Origin: Punica granatum
Lineage: Eukaryota; Streptophyta; Magnoliopsida; Myrtales; Lythraceae
Reading direction: 5' to 3'
Length of the DNA stretch: 64,000 nt
Assembly: GCF_007655135.1 (NCBI RefSeq)
Contig: NC_045133.1
Span: 24,153,845 to 24,217,844 of the forward strand
Shown piece by piece: positions 1 to 13,491 of the stretch (position 1 is its first letter; every line of letters begins with the position of its first letter). The notes under the pieces were generated by a model. The model did not search any database, was not told the origin of the DNA, and saw only the letters and a program-made list of their open reading frames with translations. The position numbers and the translations under genes are program-made.

Positions 1-99
1 CTCCGAGGTTTGTTTAGCACTGATTTGAAAAATCTATCGATTGTGCAGGACAGACAAAATAATCTGAAACATCACAAAAGAGAATTCCTGTCCTTGCAG

Positions 100-444
100 G
101 GCTTGGAACTGGAACTGTGCACTGACGATCGGTTCGGGCTCCTCTCAGACATCACGAGGATATTCCGGGAAAATGGTCTATCCATAAAAAGAGCAGAAAT
201 TTCCACGAGATGCGGGAAAGCCAAGGACACGTTCTATGTAGCGGATGTGACTGGTAACTCTGTGGACCTCAAGACCATTGACTCAATCTGCCACCAGATT
301 GGGCCCACCGTCCTGCAAGTGAAGCATAACCCGAATGCCTCGTCCAAGCCAGCTGATCAGGGTACTACTGCGAGGTTCCTCTTCGGGAACTTCTTCAGAG
401 CTCGGACATTCCAAAACTTCAAACTGATTAGGTCCCACTCTTAA
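100..444 (+). CDS. ACT domain-containing protein ACR-like, last exon (5' partial)
   Basis: This is the C-terminal exon of a plant ACR (ACT domain repeat) protein; family members are thought to sense amino acids or other small ligands. The exon opens at a good acceptor (TTGCAG before base 100) in phase 0 with GLELELCTDDRFGLLSDITR, the start of the last ACT domain. A linker follows, then the tail FLFGNFFRARTFQNFKLIRS, which is typical of the ACR3/4/6 branch, and a TAA stop at 442-444. An open frame continues upstream to base 10, but residues there do not resemble the family and a clean splice site intervenes, so I treat 1-99 as intron. The rest of the gene lies left of the window. The family is certain; the exact paralogue is not. 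Confidence 0.85.
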   Translation, partial: GLELELCTDDRFGLLSDITRIFRENGLSIKRAEISTRCGKAKDTFYVADVTGNSVDLKTIDSICHQIGPTVLQVKHNPNASSKPADQGTTARFLFGNFFRARTFQNFKLIRSHS

Positions 445-769
445 CTGATCCAAAGAAGATCATAAACTTCAGGCCAGTTGCACTATCTGGCTGGGGAGAT
501 GTACATACTCTCTTGGCCCTAATGTGTGGTAGTGTAGACAGTATAATGCTACGTTGTCGATATATGCTCTTTAGCTGCACATAAAAATCCCGGAGACGAT
601 GCTGTTGGGTGAATAGATAATGGCGTACATGTCCACTCCCGATGTGTAGATAGGTGTACAGTGTCACGTTACCAATAAGGTTGTACAGAACAAATATTCT
701 TAGCTCGATGAAAGAAGCAGTGTGAATATTATTCATAACATTCGGGTTTTTGATGCTCTTAACTGATTG

Positions 770-948
770 TTTTTTTTGGCTAACTCGGAGTGTTCAGGTT
801 TCGTCCGACCAATTCCGGAGTTCTGTAAACCCGGCGGCGTACAGAGTAGGTAATAACGTCAAAGTCGCTCCGGTGGCCTCAAGGGGATTCGAATCCGGTA
901 TCGGGTGCAAGTTTAGGCGCACCTTAACCACTGGGCCAAACCCTTGAG
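770..948 (-). mobile_element. tRNA-derived SINE with A tail
   Basis: Read on the minus strand from about 948, the sequence begins like a tRNA. It has an A-box-like TGGCCCAGTGGTTAAGG and a B-box-like GGATTCGAATCCC about 35 nt further on, then a non-tRNA body of about 100 bp and an eight-A tail at 770-777. The flanks share ACTGAT (763-767 region and 949-954), a possible decayed target-site duplication. It lies between the ACR stop and the PPR start. The element is noncoding, and the ORFs overlapping it are chance. Confidence 0.6.
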
Positions 949-1097
949 ACTGATGTTCACATAGTTTGGAAGACATGTCAGAAATCATACCGTTTGGTAG
1001 GAAGGAATGGAAATTTGAATGGAATAAAATCGGCTTAAATTCCTTATTTCAGGCCAAAATCTGTTCATTGTCCTCTCTCGTCCTCTCTCTCACTGTC

Positions 1098-3119
1098 ATG
1101 AAAGCTTCCATATCTGAGATAGCAATAAGAGTAAGCCGAGCACTGATCTCTGCATCATCTTCATCAGCTTCAACTCCAACCCTGCGATCCCTTAAATGGG
1201 CTCCCACGCTCGAGCAGACCCTCCACCGGGAGCTCACTCTCTCTCAGCTCACCCCTCAGCTCGTCTCCGCCGTCATCGACCCGTTTCTCCTAACACACCA
1301 CTCACTCGCCCTCGGCGTCTTCAACTGGGCCAGTCAGCAGCCCAACTTTGTCCATGACTCCCTCTCCTACCGGTCCATCCTCAAGTCTCTCTCCAGTTCC
1401 CGCCATTTCGCCTCCATTGATAGAATACTGAAACAGGCGAGGTCTGAGAGGGTGGTTCTTGATTCTTCTGTCTACGGCCTTGTCATTGCTGTGTATGTTA
1501 GGAACAGGAGGATCCACATCGCAAAATTGGTTTTCGACGAGGCTAGGAGGTTGAATTTGGGAATCGGAGCTGACGTCTATAACTTGGTCTTGGCCGGTTT
1601 GGCTTCGGATGGGCAAATGGATAGCGCACTCAAGGTGTTCGATGAAATGCTCGCTAGGGGCGTTTGTTTTAGCACTCTCGGGTTCGGGGTTTTCATGTGG
1701 AATTTTGTCACGGAGGGGGAGTTAGGCAGGGTTTTGAGCATGATAGATGATGTTATAAGGGGCCCCAGTTCGGGGACCATTGACGGGTCGATTTTGGCAG
1801 GTTTGGTGGTGCACGGTCTTTGCCGGGCATCACGGGCTTTGGATGCTTCTCAAGCTCTGGATGAGCTGCGGAGTAGAGGATGGAAGCCTGATTTTGTGGC
1901 CTACAGGGTTGTTGCTGAAGCATACAGAGAATCAGGGAATGTGGTTGCAAGGGAGTCAATCCTGAAGAAGAAGAGGAAGCTCGGTGTAGCCCCGAGGGCA
2001 CATGACTATGGTGAATTCATCCTATCCTTGATTTCCGAGAAACTGATATACGAAGCCAAGGAATTGGGTGAAGTTCTTGTGAGTGGCAACTTTCCAGTCG
2101 ATGAGAACGTTCTCAACACATTGGTAGGAACCATCTCAGGTTTATATCCTAGTTCTGCACTGGAATTCGCTGAATTCATGATGAGAAGTGGGAACTTCCC
2201 AACTACTCTGACGCTGACCAATTTGAGTCGGAACTTATGCAAGAACGGGAGGATCGATGAACTGCTGCAGGTTTATCAGGCACTCGACTCAAACGGTTAT
2301 TTCAAAGATGTCAATAGTTACGGTCTGATGGTCTCATTCTTGTGCCTATCTGGAAGAGTGAAGGAAGCCTATGGGGCGCTTAAGGAGATGAAGAAGAAGG
2401 GATTGAACCCTCCTGTGGAATTGTACAATTCTATCATGGAAGCGTGTTGCCGGGATGATCTTATACGACCTGCCAAAAGGCTGTGGGATGAGATGTTCTC
2501 CAGTGGGTGCAATGGGAATTTGAAAACTTATAGCCTCCTGATCAGGAAGTTGTCGGAGATAGGCGAAGTGGAGGAGGCTCAGAGGCTTTTCCATCACATG
2601 CTGTTGAAAAGGTTGGCGCCTGATTCCACAATCTACAGATCCCTGATCGAAGGCCTCTGTCGAGAAATGAAGTTCGAGATTGCCCTCGAGGTTTTTGAGC
2701 AGTCTCTTCAACAGGACGCATCTCTTGCTGAAAGTCACTCCTGTTTTTTCGTCACACACCTCTGCCAAGAAGGTATTATTCGCGTCTTGTGGTGAAGTAT
2801 GATGGTTCACTCATTCTACATCTGATTCATGGTTCTTGCAGGTAAATTTCTTGCTGCCTCGAGAGTACTTCGCAGCATTTCTTGTGATAGGAGCAGCTTA
2901 GAATCCCATGTGAGGTTTCTCAAGCGTTTAACAGAGTCGAGGGAACTCGAGATTGCCCTCAAACACATAGGTTGGGTGAAGGAGACTGAGCCGTCAATGT
3001 TGCAGCCTGTTTTATCTGAGCTAGCGGCGTCTCTTTATTCTTCTGCCTCTGGCTCTAGACAAGCGGCAATCCAAGAGCTGATTGCTATAATACAAGAAAA
3101 GTTTTCGAGTTCATCATAG
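1098..3119 (+). CDS. Pentatricopeptide repeat protein (At5g14080-like)
   Basis: Two exons, 1098-2772 and 2842-3119, with a 69-bp intron (GTATTA...TTGCAG), encode about 650 residues. The protein is close in length and sequence to Arabidopsis At5g14080 as I recall it, including an N-terminal VIDPFLLTHHSLALGVFNWA block. It has a run of degenerate 35-residue P-type PPR motifs, clearest in the second half (VNSYGLMVSFLCLSGRVKEA and following repeats). PPR proteins bind organellar RNA. The Ser-rich N terminus (residues 1-30) would suit a mitochondrial or plastid transit peptide, but that is inference. The ATG at 1098 is preferred over the in-frame ATG at 966 because it matches the family N terminus and the upstream extension is atypical. 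Reading through the intron gives a premature stop at 2793, so the short second exon is needed for the conserved C terminus. Confidence 0.88.
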
Positions 3120-3519
3120 GATTGAAACTGGTCAGACCATTTGACAGTATAGAAGCTCACAATTTCAGCATAGAAGTGCTTCTTCTGATTTTCTTGATTG
3201 TTAGTACCATTTTTCGTCCTTCCAAAATAAACATAGCAGAAACATATAATGGGGCGCCTGACTATGTTGTAGTTGCTGAACATTAAATACCAAATTTGAG
3301 GGCCCATTATGATGAATTCTCGAACAAACCAAGTATAAGGAAATAGCATCTCTTTGATTCCATACAAAGAGTCCATGTAAACCGACTAGTTTGATCATAA
3401 TCTGTCAACTAAAAGAAAGCAAAACTTCCGCAAATTAATCATTACAAGCTGCAACAAGGTAAAAGCTTGAGACTGGGTGATCCTAGGCAGACGAAAACAC
3501 GGCAAACTACTGGAGGTTC
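3120..3519. other. Convergent 3' intergenic region
   Basis: This 400-bp spacer between the stops of the PPR gene (+) and RPL7A (-) is expected to hold both 3' UTRs. The short ORFs on the minus strand show no recognisable domain. I see no gene or repeat here. Confidence 0.6.
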
Positions 3520-5406
<1,887 letters not shown>

Positions 5407-5768
5407 TGGAGCTGAGCTGATGTGACGCCGGCAGCTCTTCTTCTGGTTCTGCGACGAGAAAGAAGCAATGAGCAAAAACCCTAACGAAGTAGGGTTAGGT
5501 TTATATAGGCCAAGAAGAGGCCTCTGTTGGGCCGGGTCTCAAAACTCACAGCCCGCCCGGCCCATTTTTTTTCCTGAACCGATACCCGATATTGCCCAGC
5601 CCACGCCATGCTGGTGGGTGACCAGGTGGGGCCCACGCGGGGGGATGCCAAACGGCGTCATTTCAGCTGAAGAAGACTTGAAAGTTGAGCTTCCTTGCTT
5701 GCAATTGCACACACGCACTTTCGGTTGGAGGGAGAAAGCAACGGCAGGAACAGCTGGCCGGAGCTCCG
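5407..5768. promoter_or_regulatory. Bidirectional promoter RPL7A(-)/ARP2(+)
   Basis: The 362 bp between the two divergent ATGs hold a TATATAAA box on the minus strand at 5500-5507 (about 95 bp before the RPL7A ATG), a telo box AAACCCTAA at 5476-5484 and a second in the opposite direction near 5490-5499. Site II elements TGGGCC/GGCCCA lie at 5528-5533, 5559-5564 and 5630-5635. Telo boxes with site II elements are established marks of plant genes for ribosomal proteins and other growth-linked functions. I see no clear TATA box in the ARP2 direction. Confidence 0.7.
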
Positions 5769-8700
5769 ATGGACAACCGGAACGTCGTCGTCTGCGACAA
5801 TGGCACCGGCGTAAACTCTTCTTCTTCCTCTTCTTCGTCGTCTTCTTCTTCTTCTATAGTAGCTTCGATCTTGTTGCGTTCCTTAGCTCGGTCACTCTGT
5901 TGATTGCATCGCTTCCTCTCTTCGCCCCGGTGATGTCAGATTTCGTCTTCTTTGATGCATTCGATTAGTTAATGCACTTCATCGATCTCATAAGTTTCAG
6001 TAGAATCAGCTCATGAGCTTCCCCTGTTTCATGTGGAACAACCCTTTGATTTGCTTGACCAGTTGAGCTGGTTGTGAGATCGCTTCGCCACTTAAGTGAG
6101 AGCTGGTTGTAAATCGGGTGGCTTTGCTTTTTCATTTCGCTGTTTTTCTGTTTAGTGCAGTTTGTCAAGTGCGGTTTCTCCGGTGAAAATTTCCCGACCT
6201 CGGTGTTTCCTTGCGTTGTGGGAAGGCCCATGCTTCGGTACGAAGAATCCCTCACGGAACAAGAGCTGAAGGTAGAAATCAAACATCTTTCTTTCGTGCT
6301 GAGGAATTTTTTTTTTTTTTTTAAATGTGGTCTAGATTGTTAGCAAATTTTGTCCTTTTTGGTATGCTAGCATAGAAAGGAATGCAATTTAACGGCATTG
6401 TACGTATTATACTATTTCATTCCATTCCTTTGCTATCCCGTCATGCGGAGCGGACCATTGAGTTTGGAGATAATATCATTGCATGTAGTTCAGTGCATAG
6501 TGATATAAACACTTGGCTGTCTTTACTTAACTACTGATAGATAATTTTGTATGGTTTATTCAGGATGTTGTTGTTGGAGAAGCTTGTGCAGACCTGCGGA
6601 ATCAATTGGATATCTCTTACCCAGTGAATAATGGTATCGTGCAAAACTGGGAAGACATGGGCCACGTGTGGGATCATGCATTTTATAACGAGCTAAAAGT
6701 ACTTACTCTTGATCCGGGTTCTGTTGAGCTGTGTATTTGGCCACAACACTTTAACCATTTTCTTTACCTCCTTGTCAATTGTTCTATAAACAGATAGACC
6801 CAAAGGACTGCAAGATTTTACTGACAGATCCGCCACTCAATCCTTCAAAAAACCGTGAAAAAATGGTGAGTTTATTCTCAGTGTTACACAGGAGTATCTT
6901 CTAATTTCTGTTCAAGCTGGGACTTACATTAACATTAGCATCTCATGACAAAATTTTCCTTGAATTATAGGTTGAAACCATGTTCGAGAAGTACAACTTT
7001 GCTGGCGTCTTCATTCAAATCCAAGCTGTTTTAACTTTATATGCTCAAGGTGCTTATGATGATCGCTGAAAGTTGAAACTAGGAGCTAATCTCATATTTT
7101 TATGAACATATATTGTAGTTTTTGTTGCTGAATGTCCCAATTTCCAAGTTTGTTGATTGTGGCATAGCTTGAAATGATTGGAAATGAAAGTATTCATACT
7201 AATTTACTATGGCCCTGCATATCATTTTGAAGTTGGCTTACTTCTTTTAAATGCTTCATTTTTACTTTTAATCTTCACAGGTCTGCTGACAGGATTAGTT
7301 ATTGACTCAGGTGATGGCGTCACTCATGTGGTAAATAGTTCTAAGCACTCAAATCAATTTTATCTCCACTGCTGTTTACCAAAACATAGTTTTTTTTCAA
7401 TTTATTCTGAAAGACACTGTGTGTAACAGGACAGAGTCAAGGATATAAAATTTTGCTATGGTTGAATTTGTTGAAAATGCATTTATGACAAAGTATACCA
7501 TCGCGTTTATATTTAACTGTACAGTTGTTAAGTGTGTGATTGATCAGTGCTGAAGTATATTGTTTGGAAACCCTCCAGGTTCCAGTTGTTGATGGCTATT
7601 CATTTCCTCATCTTACCAAGAGAATGAATGTAGCTGGTCGGCATATAACATCGTATCTTGTTGATTTGCTCTCAAGGAGAGGGTGAGTACTCCGTTTGAG
7701 GAGACGGAAGTTTTATAGTTTCTCTTGTATGTGTCACTTCCATAGGAACTAAGGCAGTTAACTTCCTTTTGAAGGTATGCAATGAATAAAACTGCTGACT
7801 TTGAGACTGTCAGAGAAATTAAAGAGAAGCTATGCTATATCAGGTGAGCAATATACCGGATATTTCAATGAACGTGCCTCTTGTTTTAATGCTGATGATA
7901 TGATGAATGTTATTGCAGTTATGATTACAAGAGAGAATATCAGCTGGGACTCGAGACAACCATTCTTGTAAAGGACTACACTGTAAGTGGTCATCTTCCC
8001 TCTTGAATGTTGCTGTTCAGTCATTATGGGCTATAGATCATGGTGACTTTTATCTGTAGTTTCTGCATTCGGGCATAAAGACATATCTGAGGATGGTCCA
8101 AGCATAATGTGTCTTTCAACTCATAAATGTGCTTATACTAATATATTATATGGGCAATGCTGAATGTGATTTTAGTGAGCTGATTTGGATTGTGGTAGTC
8201 AGTATGGCTTGCTGTTTGATTTCTCGTCATTCTTTCTCGACTTCTTTCGTGTGTCTTGGCACTGATGATACACCTATGCAGCTTCCGGATGGAAGGATAA
8301 TAAAAGTTGGCACTGAACGGTTTCAGGCCCCTGAGGCTCTGTTTACCCCTGTAAGTTTTTCTTTCTCTGAAGGTGAAATGAATTATATAACCAGTCAACT
8401 TTTAGTTCTTATTTTGTAACATGTGGAAATCTTCAAGCTGACATTGACATATAGAAGTTTATTGTATGACACTTTTGACCAGTAGTTTGCATATGCAGTC
8501 TAGCATTTTGTTTGTTGGTTTAGTCCTCGTGAGCTTTGGCAGACATTCTTCTGCTCACAAGCCAGGATTTCTCACCTGTTGCAGGAACTCATTGATGTTG
8601 AAGGTGATGGAATGGCCGACATGGTATTCCGCTGCATCCAGGAAATGGATATTGACAATAGAATGATGGTATGCCTGCTGAACTAAAGAATCATCTTACA

Positions 8701-10382
8701 AATCGTTTACATTCATACTCAACTATATAAGGGTTGCTTCTTAAATTGGAGGGAGTGACAATTACATTGGCAATTCAAAATGATTTGTGTGATGTTAGTA
8801 ATGGATGAATATGCTGATGCTTTCAGAAGTTGCGAACAGCATGATCATCATGAGATATGCCAGTTGGTCTTATTGGTGAATCGTATATCGCATGAGCCTG
8901 TCATTCAGTTTCGGTTATTTTTCATGGACTCTGTGTCTATATCTCTTCCTGGTAATTTTCAAGAAATTACTAATGTGATGCCTGGGTGATCTGATTATTT
9001 TACTTAGATTTGATGTTGATGAGTTGAACCACAAATACCACCTATTTTAGGTATCACAAGACCTATATCTTTATCTGCGACCTTCCTATTTTGCAGCTCT
9101 ACCAGCACATAGTATTAAGTGGAGGAAGCACAATGTATCCGGGATTACCTAGTCGGTAATATGCTTTTACAGCATTCAAGCCAATTAACTTTTGATATTA
9201 TCCTGCAGTAGTAACAGTTAGAACCTTAGACTCTAGAAATGCTGTATCCATTGAGGTTTCTTAAGCACTCCTTCATAGTAGTCTTTGCACGTGCTTTATC
9301 ATGCGAGAATATTCAAAAATATATTTTCATGACAGCTAATATTTATGTCTTTCAGTATTTCTTATTTTTTTGTAACTAGGATTCAAATATCAATTCTATT
9401 TTTAATTACCATGTGGTGGAGACTTGAACTAACTCCACATACCTTCTTCTTGCAGTCTAGAGAGAGAGATACAGGATCGCTACCTTGACTTCGTTCTGAA
9501 GGGTAACAAAGATGGGCTTAAGGTGAGTTTCATTCTTTTGTAAAGTTGAAAAGGTCTTTCAACTAAGTTAGAAGACAGTTGTAATTTGTTGTTGTCAGAA
9601 GAAGGTAGCTCTCTGTACTAAACTAAAATCACTTTGTGCAATGTTTGGTATTAGAGGCGAGTCATGGTCTTTTACAACATTCTATAGTTTGTGCATCGTT
9701 AAAGGACTCTGATAAGAAAACCCAGTTTTTGAAAATGTTTGGTTTAGACAATGACCAGAACAAAATTGCAGTATAAGTAATGGAATTCTCCTAAGAATGA
9801 TCATGGAACTAAGATGGTGTGGAGACCTCATGGTTATAAGAAAATATAAGAGAGTTCAAGTGGTGCAGTGTACACTTGGTTTTCATCAAATCTGCCCTCT
9901 TTTGTTTGTATTGGATCATCAACAAATTCTCGATGGTAATAAAATCATTCAGATTTATCAGTCTTTTGTTCCATCAGTTTTGGAACTGATTTGTTCAGGA
10001 AGTGAGATGAGATGTTCTTCAGACCTTATTCATGTTCTCCATATGTTGATGGCAGAAACTTCGGTTACGTATTGAGGATCCTCCAAGAAGGAAGCATATG
10101 GTCTACCTCGGTGGAGCTGTGTTGGCTGCGATTATGAAGGTACTCTCACTCCTCCCCACCAACTCCTCTCTATGGTCTATTCAGTGAGACAGAATAGAGT
10201 TCATGAGTCAAATGATCATTCCTGTTTGCCACTATGGCTTCTTATACCAACGCTTCATCTATTCCTTTGGTATCACACTGCAACCTTGTGAAACTTTGCA
10301 GGATGCTCCCGAGTTCTGGATTAGCAGGGAAGATTATTTGGAAGAAGGAATTGCCTGTCTAAGCAAGTGTGGGCAGGCTTGA
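5769..10382 (+). CDS. ARP2: Actin-related protein 2 (ARP2/3 complex subunit)
   Basis: Fifteen exons: 5769-5810, 6161-6271, 6564-6698, 6794-6865, 6971-7049, 7281-7330, 7579-7682, 7775-7843, 7919-7982, 8282-8350, 8585-8668, 9097-9155, 9456-9522, 10056-10139 and 10302-10382. They sum to 1170 nt, or 389 residues, the length I recall for Arabidopsis ARP2. The product starts [14 protein letters not shown] (phosphate-1 loop). It contains the ARP2-type [16 protein letters not shown], the RQ-like [11 protein letters not shown] and the phosphate-2 loop [17 protein letters not shown], and ends [11 protein letters not shown]2 pairs with ARP3 in the ARP2/3 complex, which nucleates branched actin filaments in the cytosol and shapes trichomes and pavement cells. 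All junctions are GT-AG and every phase joins cleanly, so the gene looks intact. Intron 1 starts with a CTT-rich tract. Confidence 0.96.
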
Positions 10383-11082
10383 ACAGTAAAGATCAGAACT
10401 TTGCCCCTAATTACAGTTCTTATACATGCTTCCATTGTGCCTGTTTGGAAGGGAAAAGCTAATAATCTACCCGAGGATGCTTCAAATCACCTGCTTCAAT
10501 CACCAGGTTCTCAAAACTGGAGCTTTCCTCGAATTGATCTGAAAAAAAATGATAGGTCGTCAACTGTTTCAAGCGGCAGTGGCAAATCCACTGAAAGAGA
10601 AGGGGCTAAGCATATTTTGCAGATTGACAATATTACTCTTTTATCTGAACTGAAACTTCGACTTGTGGTTTTATCTTTCATATACGATTCTTACAAATTG
10701 CTGATATTGTACAGACGGGTATATAGCTGAAGCGCATTGTATTCTTCAGGTCGGGAATACCACATGGATTCGGATTTTGCGGCTCTTGTTGTCACCATCG
10801 TTTGCATTTTACGGGATTCTGCGCTTGTCTATGGTGGAGTTGGTATAGACTTTTCTAATTCTAAAGCTCAATGGTCTGTCCTAATATGTGACTCTGAACT
10901 GCCAAAAAGCTTCCCTACAGACGGGTTCAATCTACGGATCATAACCTATGAAACATCAATTGAGCTGCCTAATATTGTCCAAAAGAACAGCCACTTCAGG
11001 CGATAATATAGCAATCGAACTCGAAATTGTTTCAAAAAGATAAAATCTGAAGAGAAAATAGAGAGATTGCCAAAAGACATTT
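10383..11082. other. Intergenic region after ARP2
   Basis: About 700 bp between the ARP2 stop and the stop of the Ole e 1-like gene on the other strand. It probably contains both 3' UTRs. Two open frames of 109 and 89 codons (10401-10730, 10737-11006) have no domain I recognise and no coding-like composition, so they are not called as genes. Confidence 0.5.
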
Positions 11083-11909
11083 TTAATGTCCGCAGAGGTT
11101 GATATCTCTCTTTGAGGGCCGGTAGTTGAGAGCATTGAGGCTATAGATGCAGAGATTGGCTCTCTTTGACTTGACCGCTATCTCATCGGACGTGGTCCTG
11201 TAGCCCGGGACGTTGCAGGAAGAGGAAGGGGTCCACATCAGGCTTGCTTGACAGGAGGAAACGATGGCTGAGTCCCGAGCACACTCGATCCCATCCATGG
11301 CAGGAATGTCAAGTTTGTAGACTCCGTATTTGTTGGTGCTCCTCCTCGCAGAGAACAACACCTCCTCGGTCGTCTTTGGGGAGTTGGCTTTGAACTTGCA
11401 GTCTATCTTCACTTCCACATCTATGAGATCATATATCACAACCACCCGAAAAACACATTCGGATTAAGCGTTGGTGAATGAAAGAAAGCAAAATAAGTCA
11501 CTTCTGTATTTAGACATTCGACCGGATCCCTTTACTATCACCAGTATATGTCTGATTCAAAGGAGTGGAATGGAACAGAACAATCGACGAAACTGATACT
11601 CAGACAACATAAGACTTTCCGAAACAACACCGGAGCTCTCGTTTTCAGCAATGTGGGACTTGCTGGGGAAAGTTGCGTAAAATGAGATATATCACCTGGT
11701 AGGAAGTAGCTGTGCTTGGAGAAGGTGTTGTTGGAGCAGATGTCACAGTAGACAATGCCCATGACAGTAATGCGGGAGTAGTTGTTGTCATTGTGGTTGG
11801 CCTTCGCTTCGGCCTCCATAGGAAGCCATTGGAGCACGACGAAGCAACCGGACACGAACAGCAGCAGCATCAGTGAATGACGACGATGATGATGGCCGCG
11901 ATGATTCAT
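11083..11909 (-). CDS. Pollen Ole e 1-like/extensin family secreted protein
   Basis: Two exons on the minus strand, 11696-11909 and 11083-11420, encode 183 residues with a 275-bp GT-AG intron in phase 1. The N terminus has a His/Arg-rich stretch and then a hydrophobic core (MLLLFVSGCFVVLQWLPM) ending near AEAKA, consistent with a signal peptide. The mature part has the Ole e 1 signature VMGIVYCDICSNNTFSKHSY, with paired cysteines and VEVKIDCKF across the junction. Later come GVYKLDIPAMDGIECA and a C-terminal Cys (NLCGH). Members are small, disulphide-bonded apoplastic or wall proteins, some in pollen and some in vegetative tissue. Its exact role cannot be told from sequence. Confidence 0.9.
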
Positions 11910-13375
11910 GATATTTTTTTTTTGGGGCCCCCTTTCTTCAGGCTCTCTTCTTCTTCTTTAGTGTTTGAGTAGATAAGTTGGGAGAGACTCACCGTTTGAA
12001 AATGTTGAGAGACCAAACAAAAAATTTTCTGCTTTTTTCTCTTTATCTTTTTGCAAAGAAACAAATACACGTGAATTTGGTTTGGCTGATATGAAGGGGG
12101 TGGGGGAAGATGGAAAGTAACAAGAGACCCTTTTGAATTAGCATGTTTTGTTTCTTTTCAGAAAACCATCGTGACAAAAATTGGTCACTCCGATTCCGAG
12201 TCTCATGTCGATGCATAACCGGTGTCTTACATTCGGAACCTACTTGCATTGCAATCATCGCACGTCTGACCCGATCTAAAACCGGTCGCTATCTGTAGCC
12301 TTTCGGGTTTGAGAGCACAGAATCCCCACCGATCGACACATTAACATCTCGCAGATATTATGTACTCAAAATGCAATTAACTAGACCTTTGGCTCTAGAA
12401 TGCGCAATGTCGGTTGTCACTGAACACAGTAGGATCGGTCTTTGCCCCTATGCACCTTTACACTTCTAGCATTCTGAACGTGTTATGTAGGCGCATCGAG
12501 CCGGCTTCTCGTGGCAAGTTCGGCTTCTTTTGACGTGGACAGCAATATATATTCTAGGTCTGAAGAGAATGCGGGATGCCAATCGCCAAATTGCCTTTTG
12601 CTAATGCTACAGAGACAACCAGCCTTCTTTCGCTGCAGAGGACACAAGCTCCTATGTTAGTAGTTATGCAGAGTTCATCCGATCATCGACCGAGCCTGCA
12701 TATTTCTTTCGTAAGTGGTAACTTGTTTTCGCGATTCATTATGCTTCTCTATAGTTCCCCAAGGACTAAAGAGTAAAGAGCCGTGAAAAGAGACGTTCAC
12801 GTCGCGTACACATATACGCATATACAGAATGAAGTTACGCTCTAGATGAGGAATTAATATCACTATTTCATCATATGAGAGAGCCAATAAGAATGCTACA
12901 TTGCATAAAACAAAGGCAAAAGTGGTCGGATTTGAATACAAGGAAATTGATAAAATTACAAGAACAAATCTTCATGAGGTGCAATTAAAGTATTTTACTT
13001 CCTCCGATCCAACAAGAAAGACATGAACGCAACGTCTTTAACAGAGAAGACCTGTTCTTCAGCCCATATTATATTAATTATCATTTCATAAAAGGTAGGC
13101 TTTAGAAAAAATTAAAGAAAAAAATAAAATAAAAGTGGTCATATTCAATTAAAAAGTGATGGATATGGTGCAAGGTGATGGGCTTAGTCAATTTTGGATT
13201 CATGCCACAATTCCGATAATATATGCACGTACAAGAGAGCCATGGACAGACCCAAGTAGTCTGTTAGCTTTCCATTTTTAGTAAATCCATTCAGATAATT
13301 CACTTCTGATTCGTATAGTAGCTCGTTAGGGCTTCTAATTGTCCATGAATTAACAACTTTGTTTCCTACTTTACC

Positions 13376-13491
13376 GCTTGTTTGGATCACGAGTCAAGGA
13401 AGGTTATGAAGAGATGGATTACCCAAACTGTATAATAACCCTCCGTAATCCACCCTTCCATAACTCTTCCTAATCCGCGATCCGAACAAGC
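13376..13491. mobile_element. Foldback MITE, about 116 bp
   Basis: The sequence opens GCTTGTTTGGATCACG and closes with its near-complement (CGCGATCCGAACAAGC). The inverted match extends through AGGAAG, GTTATG and GGATTAC to about 48 bp per arm, leaving a loop of about 15 bp. The whole unit is therefore a hairpin. The TGTTTGG-containing end suggests a PIF/Harbinger-like element, but I could not define a target-site duplication. Confidence 0.6.

Noticed and set aside
966..1097. In-frame upstream extension of the PPR gene from ATG 966
   Set aside because: The 44 extra residues do not resemble the family N terminus, which begins cleanly at the ATG at 1098.
2773..2795. Short PPR product ending at the stop at 2793
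   Set aside because: A GT-AG intron joins in frame to a downstream exon that supplies the conserved C terminus.
10401..11006. Two open frames after ARP2
   Set aside because: No recognisable domain, no splice logic, and a position expected for 3' UTR sequence.
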